The translations under genes and the position numbers were made by a program. Shown in pieces: positions 8,630-18,474 of a stretch of DNA of 64,000 bases; position 1 is the first letter of the stretch, and every line of letters begins with the position of its first letter. The DNA is taken from the NCBI GenBank assembly GCA_014728085.1, contig WJMF01000231.1:1-64000 (forward strand). The letters run 5' to 3'. Origin of the DNA: Candidatus Zhuqueibacterota bacterium (GTDB lineage: Bacteria > Zhuqueibacterota > Zhuqueibacteria > Residuimicrobiales > Oceaniaggregativiventaceae). The notes under the pieces were generated by a model. That model saw nothing but the letters and a program-made list of their open reading frames with translations, was not told the DNA's origin and did not search any database.

Positions 8630-9024
8630 CTAAACCTTTGTTTTTATATTAGACAAGAAGAGTGGTTGAATCGAATAACAAAATCCGTGTTTTTCAAGTG
8701 ATTAATTTACAAGGTAATATTATGATGATATGAATTTTATCGCAAATATTCAACGTTTTACTTTTATCAAAAAAGTCAAATATTGGATTGATTTATTGCA
8801 AAAGGATTATTATATAATGTTAGGAAATCAGCTGTCGCAGGATTTTCCGATGATCATAGTGATCCGTTGTTCGATTTCGGGGATGTATTTTGTTCTTTAT
8901 TCTCGCACCCTTTTTGCTGCAAACTATCCTGTTCTGTTTACAGAAATGAGTTATTCTCACTTGTCGGTTTTGTATTCATTTTATCCTCAACGCTCAATGA
9001 GACTATCAACTTAAGGAGAATTGT
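8630..9024. other. Divergent intergenic region between cytochrome operon and LVIVD gene
   Basis: This AT-rich 395-bp gap must hold the promoter of the leftward cytochrome operon and that of the rightward LVIVD gene. A perfect TATAAT at 8813-8818 is present, but no -35 at a good distance was found (TTGATT at 8788-8793 leaves 19 bases). An open frame at 8730-9014 has no ribosome binding site and no recognisable protein features. A good AAGGAG site (9013-9018) serves the LVIVD gene. Confidence 0.4.
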
Positions 9025-11544
9025 ATGAAAAAGTTTGAAAGAAATTGGATCTCTATTCATGTTGCCCTGATGGTTTCGCTTTTGTTGTTGTGCGCACCGG
9101 CTTTTGCTCAGGTACGCTATGAGATTAAAATGGGAGCGCACATCGGCGGCTATTGGGGTAGTGCAGCGGTAACCGACGATTATGCATTTGTCTGTCAGGG
9201 GACAATGCTCTCTACAATCGATTTAACCACGCCGTCACTGACCAAAGTTAATTCCTATATGCTCATGGCCGAACCCACCAACATGGTTTATGCGGATAAC
9301 AAGTTGTTTTTGACTGCAGGTCAAAGCGATTCCTCTTTTCAGATTTTTGATGTCGAGGATCCGCTCAATCCGGTGTTACTCGGGACAGCTGATATCAATT
9401 TGGGTTGGGGTAGTGGTTTAGCGGTCAGTGAAAATTTTGCATGCCTGACCTCGCGTACCGAACTCCACCTCATCGATATTGCCAATCCTGCTTTGCCGGT
9501 TGTAGCGGCAACAGTTACTCTGGATGCCAGGGACATTTGTCTCTCTGGCGAGACGCTTTTTGCGGTCACAGAAGGACATCTGGTCATCTATGACGTGAGC
9601 ACTCTGGCGGCACCCAAAGAAATCAGCAGAACGCCGCTTAAAGATGGGTCTGTAGTCAGTATTCACAATAACCACCTCTTCGTCGGCATAACGGATTATG
9701 GTGGAGCACGATTTGGTCTGCAGATTGTTGATGTCAGCGACAAAAACAATCCACAGCTAAAAGGGTTTCTGGCGACAAGAGCAGAAGGGGAAGAACAGGA
9801 CGATCTGGATCCCAAGTCGATTGTTTCCAATGGCCCGATCGCTTACGTCGGTTGTAAGAATGCCTGGTTGATCATCGTCGATGTTTCGAATGTCGATGCT
9901 CCTGTTAAAGAGAGTGAAATCAGGTTGGCCTCCGGCTCATTTCCTTCCATTACTTCGCTGAATATATCCGGTTCTTATCTATATGCAACAACAGGGGCCT
10001 GTGCAGCCGGGTTTGTCAGAGTCGATGTTGCCGAAAGTGACAATCCTGCCATTGCTGATCAGATGGTGGAACCCTGGGATATTCAGAGTCTGTTTTCCCG
10101 CCGTGATACACTGTATGTCTCTTCAATTGAACGGCTATGGATTTACAGGGTTAATGATCCTGATCATCCGCAGTTGCTGGGATCAGACGATCGCTGGGGT
10201 GAAATGGTGCATATTGCCGCTGCCGGCAGCTATCTCTATGGTATTCGGAATGATTCATTATATGTTCTGACTGTTTCTGATCCGGCGACTATTCAGCTTG
10301 CCGGTAGCTACCAGAGTAGTAAAGGGGACCTGCGCCGGATTAATGTGAGAGATCAAAAGGCATTTTTACTGAATTCGGACAAGAACCAACCGCATGTCAT
10401 AGTTGTGGATGTCTCAAATACGGCAAATCCACAGGAGATCACCTCCTATCTGCTATCCGGAGAGGCGCGTGCGTTGCATGCACCGACGGGCGACTCTTTA
10501 ATCTATGTGGCCTATAGCGGTGGGCCGCTCAACAACGGCTTTGTTATTTTGGATACGCAAAAGTCAACAAATCCGCAGGTTGTCGGCGGTAATGAGGTCA
10601 GAGGGGTTCCAAGCACCATCTGGGTCTCGGACTCGTTATTGTTCGTCGGCAGCAATGCTGATAATGATTCATGTTATCTGCAATCTTTCAATATCTCCAC
10701 GCCGGCACAGCCTGATTTATTTAATGCCGTTTCCAAAGCGGGTGAGATATGGGATGTTAAAGCGAGACTACCCCAGCTGATGACAAGCCTGCCCAGCGGT
10801 TCGCTTTATTTGTTAAACGGCTTGAAATACTGTCAGCGCGGTTATTATTATGTGCCATCCTCTTTGTTTTTTACCTTTTTCTGGACGGGCGGAGGGTTTC
10901 CATCCGGCATGGCGACAATGGCAGGCTGGGGTGATACGCCCACCTTGCGGGCAAGCGCCAGCTGGGGTATCTTTTTCCTCTGGTTGTACTATTGGCTGGC
11001 TGTGCAGCAGCTCTTCATCTATCCTCAGGATGCAACGGTCCCTCAGGGGGATCAGGTAAAGTTTGGCACAAATGCGTTTGACCAACGCGGCAATGATACC
11101 AAAGGTGAATACAAATGGACGGCGACCGGTGGTGAAATGGACACCCTGACGGGAGAGTATACCGCTACGGAAACAGGTACCTTTACTATTACCGTCACAG
11201 ACACCCTCACCGGAAAGTCATCGAGCACAACGGTTACCGTGACTCTTGCAACTGTTGTGAAAGCATCGGCTGGCGAAATTACAGAGTACCGGCTTGAACA
11301 GAACTACCCCAACCCGTTCAATCCCGAAACCACAATATCCTATTCGATCAGGGAAGCGGCGCAGGTACGCCTGTCGCTCATCAATATCAGAGGCCGTACG
11401 GTCATGACCCTGATTGACCAATACCAGTCACCAGGTGCATATCAATATAGGTTTACAGCCGCGGACCTGCCTTCCGGGATTTATTTTTATCGCCTGCAGG
11501 CAAATGCATTCGGGCAGGTTCGTAAAATGGTTATAATTGAATGA
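9025..11544 (+). CDS. Secreted LVIVD-repeat protein with Ig-like and C-terminal sorting domains
   Basis: The 839-residue protein has a Sec signal (about 1-29, ending AFAQ). A long region of LVIVD repeats follows, visible as 'LQIVDVSDKNNPQLKG', 'LIIVDVSNVDAP' and 'LWIYRVNDPDHPQLLG', which build a surface beta-propeller. An unusual aromatic, hydrophobic stretch (about 602-670) is followed by an Ig-like domain (about 675-740). From 754 comes a sorting/FlgD-like domain starting EYRLEQNYPNPFNPETTISY. Such tails direct proteins to the type IX secretion route or cell surface in FCB bacteria. The gene is monocistronic: good AAGGAG site before, strong terminator after. Binding or adhesion is plausible; no enzyme motif was seen. 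Confidence 0.87.
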   Translation: MKKFERNWISIHVALMVSLLLLCAPAFAQVRYEIKMGAHIGGYWGSAAVTDDYAFVCQGTMLSTIDLTTPSLTKVNSYMLMAEPTNMVYADNKLFLTAGQSDSSFQIFDVEDPLNPVLLGTADINLGWGSGLAVSENFACLTSRTELHLIDIANPALPVVAATVTLDARDICLSGETLFAVTEGHLVIYDVSTLAAPKEISRTPLKDGSVVSIHNNHLFVGITDYGGARFGLQIVDVSDKNNPQLKGFLATRAEGEEQDDLDPKSIVSNGPIAYVGCKNAWLIIVDVSNVDAPVKESEIRLASGSFPSITSLNISGSYLYATTGACAAGFVRVDVAESDNPAIADQMVEPWDIQSLFSRRDTLYVSSIERLWIYRVNDPDHPQLLGSDDRWGEMVHIAAAGSYLYGIRNDSLYVLTVSDPATIQLAGSYQSSKGDLRRINVRDQKAFLLNSDKNQPHVIVVDVSNTANPQEITSYLLSGEARALHAPTGDSLIYVAYSGGPLNNGFVILDTQKSTNPQVVGGNEVRGVPSTIWVSDSLLFVGSNADNDSCYLQSFNISTPAQPDLFNAVSKAGEIWDVKARLPQLMTSLPSGSLYLLNGLKYCQRGYYYVPSSLFFTFFWTGGGFPSGMATMAGWGDTPTLRASASWGIFFLWLYYWLAVQQLFIYPQDATVPQGDQVKFGTNAFDQRGNDTKGEYKWTATGGEMDTLTGEYTATETGTFTITVTDTLTGKSSSTTVTVTLATVVKASAGEITEYRLEQNYPNPFNPETTISYSIREAAQVRLSLINIRGRTVMTLIDQYQSPGAYQYRFTAADLPSGIYFYRLQANAFGQVRKMVIIE

Positions 11545-11921
11545 CCTGGTCCGGGACGACCAACAACAACACAAAAACCACGACACTTTTACCTTTTCAG
11601 CGGTTTTTTTGTCGGCATTTATAGACCGACAGCAGAAAAACCGCTGATTTTTTATCCTTTTTCATCTCTTTTCAGGTATCACTTTTCTCTTTATGGTTTT
11701 TTGCGGTCTGAATAATATTCCAGTTAAGTGAGGGCATTTATTCATGGATAGACTTGATTTTTTTTATCGATGATCTGCTAATGCGTTTGATTCGGCTCCT
11801 CATGGCACCCGGATAGGGTCGCATGCTTTTCGCTTGATTATTGCAGGGTGAAGTGATATTTTGAAACAATTCATGATTTCAGGCTTTTAATCATCAATCA
11901 ATGACCAGAGGAAAAAATGCC
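11545..11921. other. Intergenic region with terminator, leader of the TonB-receptor group
   Basis: Besides the terminator, the rest (11655-11921) is AT-rich with no open frame of note. A TTGATT (11834-11839) and a TATTTTG (11857-11863) resemble the loosely defined FCB-type promoter elements at an acceptable spacing, but the match is weak. No cobalamin or other riboswitch consensus was recognised. Confidence 0.35.
11597..11653 (+). terminator. Rho-independent terminator after the LVIVD gene
   Basis: An imperfect inverted repeat pairs TCAGCGGTTTTTTTGTCGG (11597-11615) with a downstream arm that contains CCGACA and ends AAAAACCGCTGA at 11647. It is followed directly by a run of six T residues. 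The long stem and T-tract are those of an intrinsic terminator for the gene ending at 11544. Confidence 0.8.
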
Positions 11922-12389
11922 ATGAAATTGAATTTGTTACTCGCGATATTTATGCTGGCGTTGTTGACGCATGGCTGTGAGATTGATCATGGATTGGGTG
12001 TTCTGGGATCGAAGATTTCAGGAAAGGTAATTTTTATCAATCACGATCAAAAACCCGATTATGTTGAGGCTGTACGCATGGCTGCTGTTGTTGACTTTGA
12101 TTTTAGTGACATCAGCCTCAGCGATGCGGTTCTTGCCAATACGTCAGTGAATTTAAGCCGTGAAATCTCGGAATATTATATACCGGCGCCGTTAGCGTCT
12201 TATGAATTGATCGTCGCTATATGGAAACAAAAAGGTAAAGCCTGGAATGCCACCAATTGGCTCGGCTTCTATGGCTATGATCCGGTTAATCAGACAGTCG
12301 AGTACAAGAGCGTTACCTTGACGGAAAAAGATCCTGTTGCAGAAAATATTAATATTTATTGTGACTGGTCGACGATTCGTCCTAATTGA
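11922..12389 (+). CDS. Small putative lipoprotein
   Basis: A 155-residue protein when started at the ATG at 11922, which puts a short basic end and a hydrophobic segment directly before cysteine 19 (LLTHGC). This is a non-canonical but plausible lipobox. An upstream ATG at 11901 would add seven residues. The mature part has short beta-rich segments such as 'ISGKVIFINHDQKPDYVEAVRM' in shape, suggesting a beta-sandwich; no family was recognised. It ends four bases before the TonB receptor start, so it is probably a surface or periplasmic lipoprotein acting with that receptor, perhaps in substrate capture. Confidence 0.65.
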   Translation: MKLNLLLAIFMLALLTHGCEIDHGLGVLGSKISGKVIFINHDQKPDYVEAVRMAAVVDFDFSDISLSDAVLANTSVNLSREISEYYIPAPLASYELIVAIWKQKGKAWNATNWLGFYGYDPVNQTVEYKSVTLTEKDPVAENINIYCDWSTIRPN

Positions 12390-12393
12390 AGAA

Positions 12394-14571
12394 ATGAATA
12401 TGATGACAAGACAAATTTTAATTCTTATCTCGCTGATTTTTATTTCATCCACTCTGACATGGGCTGAAGACAGTTCGTCGATTCAGGGAAGAGTTACCGC
12501 TCAAGAAAGCGGTAAAGCCCTGGCCGGTGCCAATATACAGATCAGGAATACCTATATTGGGACAAGCAGTGATGAAAACGGTTATTTCCGTTTAACGAAC
12601 GTTCCCGCCGGTTCGGTTGAATTAAGCGTCAGTTATATCGGTTATAAATCCAAAACGGTTCAGCTGGATATCGGCACAGACCCTTTGCGCAACATTCACG
12701 TCGCTCTAACGGAAACACTGTTTAAAACCGAACAGGTTGTGGTTACCGCTTCAAGACAACCTGAAGAATTGGCCTCAGCGGTCTCGAGCATAGATGTCCT
12801 GGCGGCACGAGATATTCGGCAGCGCAACAGCGCGCGCCTGGATGAGGCGTTGCTTTCCGTTCCGGGCGTGACCCTTGTTGGTGAAAATATCAATATTCGC
12901 GGCGGAAGCGGTTATAACCGGTTGGGCGGAAACCGTACATTGGTTCTCATCGATGAGGTTCCCGTGTTGACCAGCGATCTGGGTGCTGCCAACTGGAATA
13001 TCCTGCCGGTATCCCAGGTCGACCATATAGAGGTTCTTAAAGGTGCAGCTTCTTCGCAATATGGCTCCGGAGCCCTGAGCGGAGTAATCAATATCATCAC
13101 CAAAGGTCCTTCACAATCCTCCCATCTTTCCCTGCAGCAGAGTTCAGGTATGTTTGATGACCCCTCGGTTCCGGAATGGAAATGGACGGACGAATTGCGC
13201 TATTTTCACCGAACCGATGTTGGTTATTCCAATAGCTTTGGTCCGGTTGGATTACGGCTGGCGCTTTCGAGGCATCAATCCACAGGGGATCGTCAGAATG
13301 GACAATTTGAACGCTGGACAATGACCGCCAAGGCGAGGTGGCAACTTGCAAAGCAGTCCAGTCTGACCCTCTTTTCGACCTACAGCATGGAGGAGCGTGA
13401 ACTGTTTTTGCAGTGGTTGGAACAGGATCGCGCTTTAATGGTACCGCCTCCGGAGCTGGGGAATAACTATGAACTGGATGGTTATGTCGGTTATCTGCAA
13501 TATCACAACCTTTTTTCGCCCACCTTGTCGACAAAGATCCGCCTGTCATATAATCAGCAATTGGTCGGGATTCCGGTTAACATTGAAAATGCTTTTACGC
13601 CGGCAATTGGCCTGGGCGGTGAGTTGCAGGTTCATTGGACCCCCCACATCAATCACAACCTTTCCCTGGGCATGGATTACAAGCGCGATGACGTTCAATC
13701 CGAATATTATGGCAAGCGCAGTGCAAACGGATTTTCTCCATATGCGCAGCATATCTGGAAAGTTTCCGAACGCATACAGATGAATACCGGTTTACGCTGG
13801 GACACCTATACGCTGGTGGGTGATTCGGTGGAAATGCAGCTCAGTCCGAGAGCAGGAATCAGCTTTCAACCCGTGTATGGAACCATTATACACGGCTCCA
13901 TCGGCAGGGGATTTCGCGCTGCAACAGTCGTTGAGCGGTTTATTTCAGTGGGAGGAAAGGATTTCAGAGCTGTTCCCAATCCGGATTTGCAGCCGGAGCG
14001 ATCCGTATTGCTTGAATTGGGAGTGCGGCAGCATCTCGGTAGCCGCGCCTATATGGAAGTGAATCTTTTTTCCAGTACCTATAAAAATTTAATCGAGCCG
14101 ACGCTTTTTGCTGATCTGTCGGCACAATTTATCAATTATCCCGCTGCACGTATTCGGGGTGTGGAAGCCGAATATCGCTGGCAGATTTTGCCGAAATTTT
14201 TATCTATGCAAACCTCGGCCACCTGGCTCGATGCCCGGGAGCTGGAGACCGATACCTTTCTGCCATACCGACCGCACTTTTCAGCTTATTTTTCTCCTGA
14301 AATCGAATACGGCCCTTTCCTCATACGTCTGGATTTCAGATATGCAAGCCGTCTCAAGCGGGTAACGGTCTATCCGCTGGATGAGCGCGTTCCGACCAAA
14401 GTCTGGAATTTTCATTTTATTTATCAAAGAGAGAATTTTGATCTTGAATTCCATATCAACAATGCTCTGAATTATAACTATACCGTTTCAGAACGCGTGC
14501 TGGGGGAGATACGCCATTTCATGCTGACATTCCGCACCGAGATATACGCGAACCAAGGAGAAAACCGATGA
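12394..14571 (+). CDS. TonB-dependent outer-membrane receptor
   Basis: Started at the ATG at 12394, just after the lipoprotein stop, the protein is about 725 residues. It has a signal peptide ending near TWAED, then a carboxypeptidase-regulatory-like domain (visible as GKALAGANIQI and DENGYFRLTNVPAG). Next comes a TonB plug: 'QVVVTASRQPEEL', 'VLIDEVPV', 'IEVLKGAASSQYGSGALSG' and 'VINIITKG'. The remaining 500 or so residues are alternating strands of a 22-stranded barrel ending in an aromatic-containing strand. It imports a scarce ligand across the outer membrane using TonB energy. The ligand is unknown; siderophore, vitamin and oligosaccharide receptors share this layout. The end overlaps the next start by four bases (ATGA). 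Confidence 0.93.
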   Translation: MNMMTRQILILISLIFISSTLTWAEDSSSIQGRVTAQESGKALAGANIQIRNTYIGTSSDENGYFRLTNVPAGSVELSVSYIGYKSKTVQLDIGTDPLRNIHVALTETLFKTEQVVVTASRQPEELASAVSSIDVLAARDIRQRNSARLDEALLSVPGVTLVGENINIRGGSGYNRLGGNRTLVLIDEVPVLTSDLGAANWNILPVSQVDHIEVLKGAASSQYGSGALSGVINIITKGPSQSSHLSLQQSSGMFDDPSVPEWKWTDELRYFHRTDVGYSNSFGPVGLRLALSRHQSTGDRQNGQFERWTMTAKARWQLAKQSSLTLFSTYSMEERELFLQWLEQDRALMVPPPELGNNYELDGYVGYLQYHNLFSPTLSTKIRLSYNQQLVGIPVNIENAFTPAIGLGGELQVHWTPHINHNLSLGMDYKRDDVQSEYYGKRSANGFSPYAQHIWKVSERIQMNTGLRWDTYTLVGDSVEMQLSPRAGISFQPVYGTIIHGSIGRGFRAATVVERFISVGGKDFRAVPNPDLQPERSVLLELGVRQHLGSRAYMEVNLFSSTYKNLIEPTLFADLSAQFINYPAARIRGVEAEYRWQILPKFLSMQTSATWLDARELETDTFLPYRPHFSAYFSPEIEYGPFLIRLDFRYASRLKRVTVYPLDERVPTKVWNFHFIYQRENFDLEFHINNALNYNYTVSERVLGEIRHFMLTFRTEIYANQGENR

Positions 14572-16259
14572 AGATTCTAAAACTCATTAACATTGTATTG
14601 TTCATACCGATCTTGCTGTTTTCCGAAACCAAAACGCTTAGCCGCAAGTACGTTCCCATTATTATTGAGAACCCTGATGAGCCTTTGCTGGGTATGCAAA
14701 TTCGCGAGCGAAATTTGCCTGCCGAATGGTCGTCCTATACCTGGCAAGCGTTTCGCTATAATGCGGGCAATAATAGCTGGCGGGCAGTGCCCTACCAGAT
14801 CGATGAAAAGGGCAATGAGAATAATTATATCCGGCAAGACAAATGGGACGGGATTTTGGATGAACGCGATGAAATACTTTTCATGCCGGCGACATTGGGC
14901 GATAAAGCGCCGTTGTCGGCATGGCTCGATAATGAACAATCGCGCAAAGAATCGCGTATCGAGATCGAGTTTAGCGATCCGGTCAATCCGGCTCTGAAAG
15001 GATGGGTCTATCTCTATCCAATGAATCCGGCCATCCAGTTGTCGCCGGCTGATACCATGGGATATCATGCCTATAAACCGGGTCCATCTTCTATCCCGGC
15101 TGCGGATACGGCCATCACCACCGCTTATACGGTCGCTCATGACGCCGATGGCTGGATCAATTATTTGCGGTTCCACACACCGGATGCCCCGGATATTCTG
15201 GACAGATTCAAGTTTCGCCTCGCCGGAGATCCGGCAATCGGATCCTGGGTGGTCAGTGAAGAAAATCTCAAAGCCAAGGAGAATCCGGTCAATTATTATT
15301 ACGGTCCCATTCGCGCCTTTCATGATGAACGGACAAGACTGACACTGCCTTTCGGATTGTCTACGAATGAAGGCGATTACAGCTGGCACTATTTTCCCTA
15401 TTCACTCTATATCGGTATCGATAACTTTCCTTTGGCCCAAAATATGATCGCTTATTTTAATGTCAATCGTATGCGACTTTCGATAGATTTTAATAACCGT
15501 GCAAAGGGCATGTTTTTTTATTCACATCGCAATCAGGGTGGTGTGCGGATAGACGGTGTACCTGATTCACCGGAGCGAGATCTCGATGCGGATTCGCAGA
15601 TGGATTGGGTTATGGCGACGGGTGAAAGCGGAACCGTTATCATGCTTTTGCAATCCGATATTGAGAACGTAAGTAAAAAAATATATTATCGCGACGCCGA
15701 ATCCGGTGGAACAAGCGACGGTACAGACGACACCGGTGACCGGCGCTCGATCGGCGATATGGGTGTTATTTTAAGGCCGGCATCCGGCGGACATTTTCAG
15801 ACCAGACAGATCACCTTTCATTTTCTGGTTTATTTTATCGATCAACCGGACATGAACAGCGCTTTCGGCGATACATTGATCGACTGGGTACAAAATCCAC
15901 TTGACTTTTCTGCAGAAAGGCAGCTTTATGTGCCCTCCGCTGTGCACCAGCACAGGCTCCAGCCTCAAACGTTTCAGCTTCATCCTGCTTATCCCAATCC
16001 GTTTTCTCCGCAAAAGAACGGGGTTCATCTCTCATTCACCAGCCAGTCTTTGCATAATGATGCAAAAATTCTTATTTTTAATGTAATGGGACAACGCGTG
16101 GCCCGGCTGGACCCTGTGAAAAGCCAGGAGCAAAATTCCTGTTACGCTGTCTGGGACGGCCGCGATAAAGATGGAGAGAGAGTGCCTGCCGGACTCTACT
16201 TGTACCGGATTGTACAAGCGGGATTCGCTTCGGCCTCCGGTAAAATCGTTCTCTATTAA
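14568..16259 (+). CDS. Secreted protein of unknown function with FlgD-like C-terminal sorting domain
   Basis: The 563-residue protein begins with a signal peptide (about 1-20, LLFSE). An AAGGAG site at 14555-14560 lies inside the preceding TonB-receptor gene. The central 420 residues were not recognised. They contain repeated statements of aromatic and acidic residues and a 'DSPERDLDADSQMDWV' stretch that may bind calcium. The last 90 residues form a FlgD-Ig/sorting domain ('HPAYPNPFSP', 'VMGQRVARL', 'WDGRDKDGERVPAGLYLYR'). Translational coupling to the TonB receptor suggests a surface partner that captures or processes the receptor ligand. This is the third member of a lipoprotein, receptor and secreted-protein set. 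Confidence 0.8.
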   Translation: MKILKLINIVLFIPILLFSETKTLSRKYVPIIIENPDEPLLGMQIRERNLPAEWSSYTWQAFRYNAGNNSWRAVPYQIDEKGNENNYIRQDKWDGILDERDEILFMPATLGDKAPLSAWLDNEQSRKESRIEIEFSDPVNPALKGWVYLYPMNPAIQLSPADTMGYHAYKPGPSSIPAADTAITTAYTVAHDADGWINYLRFHTPDAPDILDRFKFRLAGDPAIGSWVVSEENLKAKENPVNYYYGPIRAFHDERTRLTLPFGLSTNEGDYSWHYFPYSLYIGIDNFPLAQNMIAYFNVNRMRLSIDFNNRAKGMFFYSHRNQGGVRIDGVPDSPERDLDADSQMDWVMATGESGTVIMLLQSDIENVSKKIYYRDAESGGTSDGTDDTGDRRSIGDMGVILRPASGGHFQTRQITFHFLVYFIDQPDMNSAFGDTLIDWVQNPLDFSAERQLYVPSAVHQHRLQPQTFQLHPAYPNPFSPQKNGVHLSFTSQSLHNDAKILIFNVMGQRVARLDPVKSQEQNSCYAVWDGRDKDGERVPAGLYLYRIVQAGFASASGKIVLY

Positions 16260-16335
16260 AGACGTTGCCCCGGAACGGTGTATAGATCGCATTGTGGTTG
16301 TACGACCGGTTTGGAGGTGTGGAACAAGGCCGAAG

Positions 16336-16342
16336 AAAGGAG
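16336..16342 (+). promoter_or_regulatory. Ribosome binding site fixing a GTG start
   Basis: AAAGGAG lies eight bases before GTG at 16351. It shows that the GH36-like gene starts there and not at the upstream ATG at 16171, which would overlap the 14568-16259 gene by 89 bases and add 60 residues without family similarity. Confidence 0.75.
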
Positions 16343-16350
16343 ACCCTGAG

Positions 16351-18474
16351 GTGATCGAACTGGAAAATAACGATAGTCGCTTTGAAATACGGTTGGAGGA
16401 TAGAATTCGGTTATCCGGCGCTGAACCTGTTATTGCCGGACGGTCGCCAGAGGGGTTTGAACTCGATTTGTCCGCTAATCTGCTGCAATATCGAACAGAC
16501 TCTTGTTCACTATCATTTACGGTCCGTCCTGAGGATAAAAATATCATTATATTCTCAGTGGAGGATTATGGTCTTGAAAACGAAATGATTCCTTTTGGAT
16601 TTTATGCGGGAGCGTTACCCGATTTCATTCAGGGCGTATCTTTTTGGCGTTATGCCCCCTTCAAGGCCTGGACTGTTCCCATTCGGGTCGAGGACCTGCA
16701 AAGCCTCAAAGCAGATGATATTCAGTTTTTTTACTGGCAGTATCGGGATGGGCTGTACGGCGCGGCTATACCCCTTTGCGGGCCTTCTCATCGATTTACC
16801 CTGGGACAACACCGGCAGGGGTTTGCGTCATTATCCGAAAAAAGCAACTCTCAGGCGTTGATCAACGGTCCTGTTCTGGCCATCGGTTTTGGCCATGACC
16901 CTTATGCGTTGTTTCAAAATCTTTACCACAGCGGCTTGATGGCGATGGGTCAGGCTGAAAATGTTGCCGCAAAGAAAAAAATGCCCGAGATTTTCAATTA
17001 TCTGGGTTGGTGTAGCTGGAATTCATCCGGACTGGGGCATAATCTGAATGAAGATCATCTGATCAAGGCAGCCAAATCATTGCGCGATCATCGAATTCCG
17101 CTTAAATGGATACTGGTGGATGATGGCTGGTTTCAACATAGTGACAAACAGCTCGATGCGCTTGAACCGGAACCGGCCAAATTTCCGCATGGATTTAAAA
17201 ATTTAATCAAAACATTAAAAACGCGATATCAAATCGATTATGTCGGGATTTGGCATACCCTGAACGGCTATTGGCTCGGGATCAACCCCAACGGTCCGCT
17301 GGCATCTCAATATAGTGGTGATCTTTTTTACTGGCCGAATATCGATAACCCCAACGCACCTGAATCACCGGCTGAAACCTGTGCCTTTGTCAGGCCGGAA
17401 AAAATGAATTCCTTTTTTGACCGTTGGTATAAATATTTCAAAAAAGAAGGATTTTCCTTTGTCAAGGTGGACAATCAAAGAATTGTCGAAGAAATGAGCC
17501 GTGATCAATATACGGCGTGGACCCTGGCGGACTCGCTTCACAAGGCTGTCAATCATAATGCGGAACGCTATTTTGGCAACGCCATCATTAACTGCATGGA
17601 TATGATCACCGACGCCTTTTACCATTTTGGCGCCACGCCTGTGGGCAGGACGGTGGAGGATTATTTCCCCTATGAAGAAAACGAAAGCTATTGCCTGGAA
17701 AAGGGAAACGCGGCGGCCCATGTGTTGCAGGCGATTTATAATGCGCTCTATTTTGGTCAAATGGTGATACCGGATTTTGATATGTTTCAGTCTCATCATC
17801 CTGATGCCGTTTTTCATGCCATCGCCCGCGCTCTGAATTGCGGACCGATCTATATCACCGATGAACCCGATAAAGTAAATGGTGAGGTGCTGGACCCGCT
17901 CTTTCTCAGCGATGGTCGTCTTCTGAAATCTGAAACGCCATTGTTGCCAACCAGAGATTGTCTTTTTCGGTTGCAGGATCCCAAACCTTTTAAAGCCTTT
18001 TCCAGGGTTGGCCGGATCGGTTTGCTCGGTATCTGGAATTGTGCCGATGCCGAATCCGTTTGCGGAACCTTTTCTCCTGCGGATGTTTACGGCATCGAAG
18101 GCGAAACTTTTATCGCCTACGAACGGTTTTCCGAAGAATCGGTTAAACTGGGTAAAAATGAAAAATATCCGGTTGAACTGGGCCGACTGGGCTATAAATG
18201 TTTTGTTATTTCTCCCCTTCAGAATGGAATTGCTTTGATCGGGATTGTCGATAAATATAATGCCCCGGCCGCAATCCGCTCCTTTCAGATTGACGGGAAT
18301 AAATTGAATGTAGAGATTCACGAAGGCGGACTGTTCAGGTTTTTTAGCCAGAAAAAGCCCGCTCACGTATGGCTGGATGATAAGGAACACGGTTTCACCT
18401 GCGATCAGAAGCTGGTATCCGTTCAGCTTCCTGTCAGAACAGGTCAAATTTGTTACGTCAGGGTTGATTTATAG
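16351..18474 (+). CDS. Raffinose synthase/Sip1-type alpha-galactosidase-like glycoside hydrolase (GH36)
   Basis: The protein has 707 residues from GTG at 16351. It follows the raffinose synthase/seed-imbibition (Sip1) family pattern: an N-terminal beta-sandwich, then a TIM barrel with 'YLGWCSWNS', 'WILVDDGWFQ', 'FVKVDNQ' (the aspartate being the expected nucleophile), 'RTVEDYFPYEEN' in the acid/base region, 'PDFDMFQSHHPDA' and 'GPIYITDEPDK'. A C-terminal beta domain follows. No signal peptide is present, so it acts in the cytoplasm, on alpha-galactosides or a related alpha-linked sugar. Bacterial members are less studied than plant ones. The catabolic enzymes that follow suggest one pathway, although 200 bases separate them. 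Confidence 0.85.
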   Translation: MIELENNDSRFEIRLEDRIRLSGAEPVIAGRSPEGFELDLSANLLQYRTDSCSLSFTVRPEDKNIIIFSVEDYGLENEMIPFGFYAGALPDFIQGVSFWRYAPFKAWTVPIRVEDLQSLKADDIQFFYWQYRDGLYGAAIPLCGPSHRFTLGQHRQGFASLSEKSNSQALINGPVLAIGFGHDPYALFQNLYHSGLMAMGQAENVAAKKKMPEIFNYLGWCSWNSSGLGHNLNEDHLIKAAKSLRDHRIPLKWILVDDGWFQHSDKQLDALEPEPAKFPHGFKNLIKTLKTRYQIDYVGIWHTLNGYWLGINPNGPLASQYSGDLFYWPNIDNPNAPESPAETCAFVRPEKMNSFFDRWYKYFKKEGFSFVKVDNQRIVEEMSRDQYTAWTLADSLHKAVNHNAERYFGNAIINCMDMITDAFYHFGATPVGRTVEDYFPYEENESYCLEKGNAAAHVLQAIYNALYFGQMVIPDFDMFQSHHPDAVFHAIARALNCGPIYITDEPDKVNGEVLDPLFLSDGRLLKSETPLLPTRDCLFRLQDPKPFKAFSRVGRIGLLGIWNCADAESVCGTFSPADVYGIEGETFIAYERFSEESVKLGKNEKYPVELGRLGYKCFVISPLQNGIALIGIVDKYNAPAAIRSFQIDGNKLNVEIHEGGLFRFFSQKKPAHVWLDDKEHGFTCDQKLVSVQLPVRTGQICYVRVDL

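Noticed and set aside
8730-9014. 94-residue open frame in the divergent gap
   Set aside because: No ribosome binding site, no family resemblance, and it fills the likely promoter region for two divergent genes.
14577-15389. 270-residue minus-strand frame
   Set aside because: It lies fully opposite the 14568-16259 gene, which has a signal peptide, sorting domain and good start; the frame's sequence is low-complexity shadow.
17365-18447. 360-residue minus-strand frame
   Set aside because: It is antisense to the GH36-like gene, whose motifs are well conserved.
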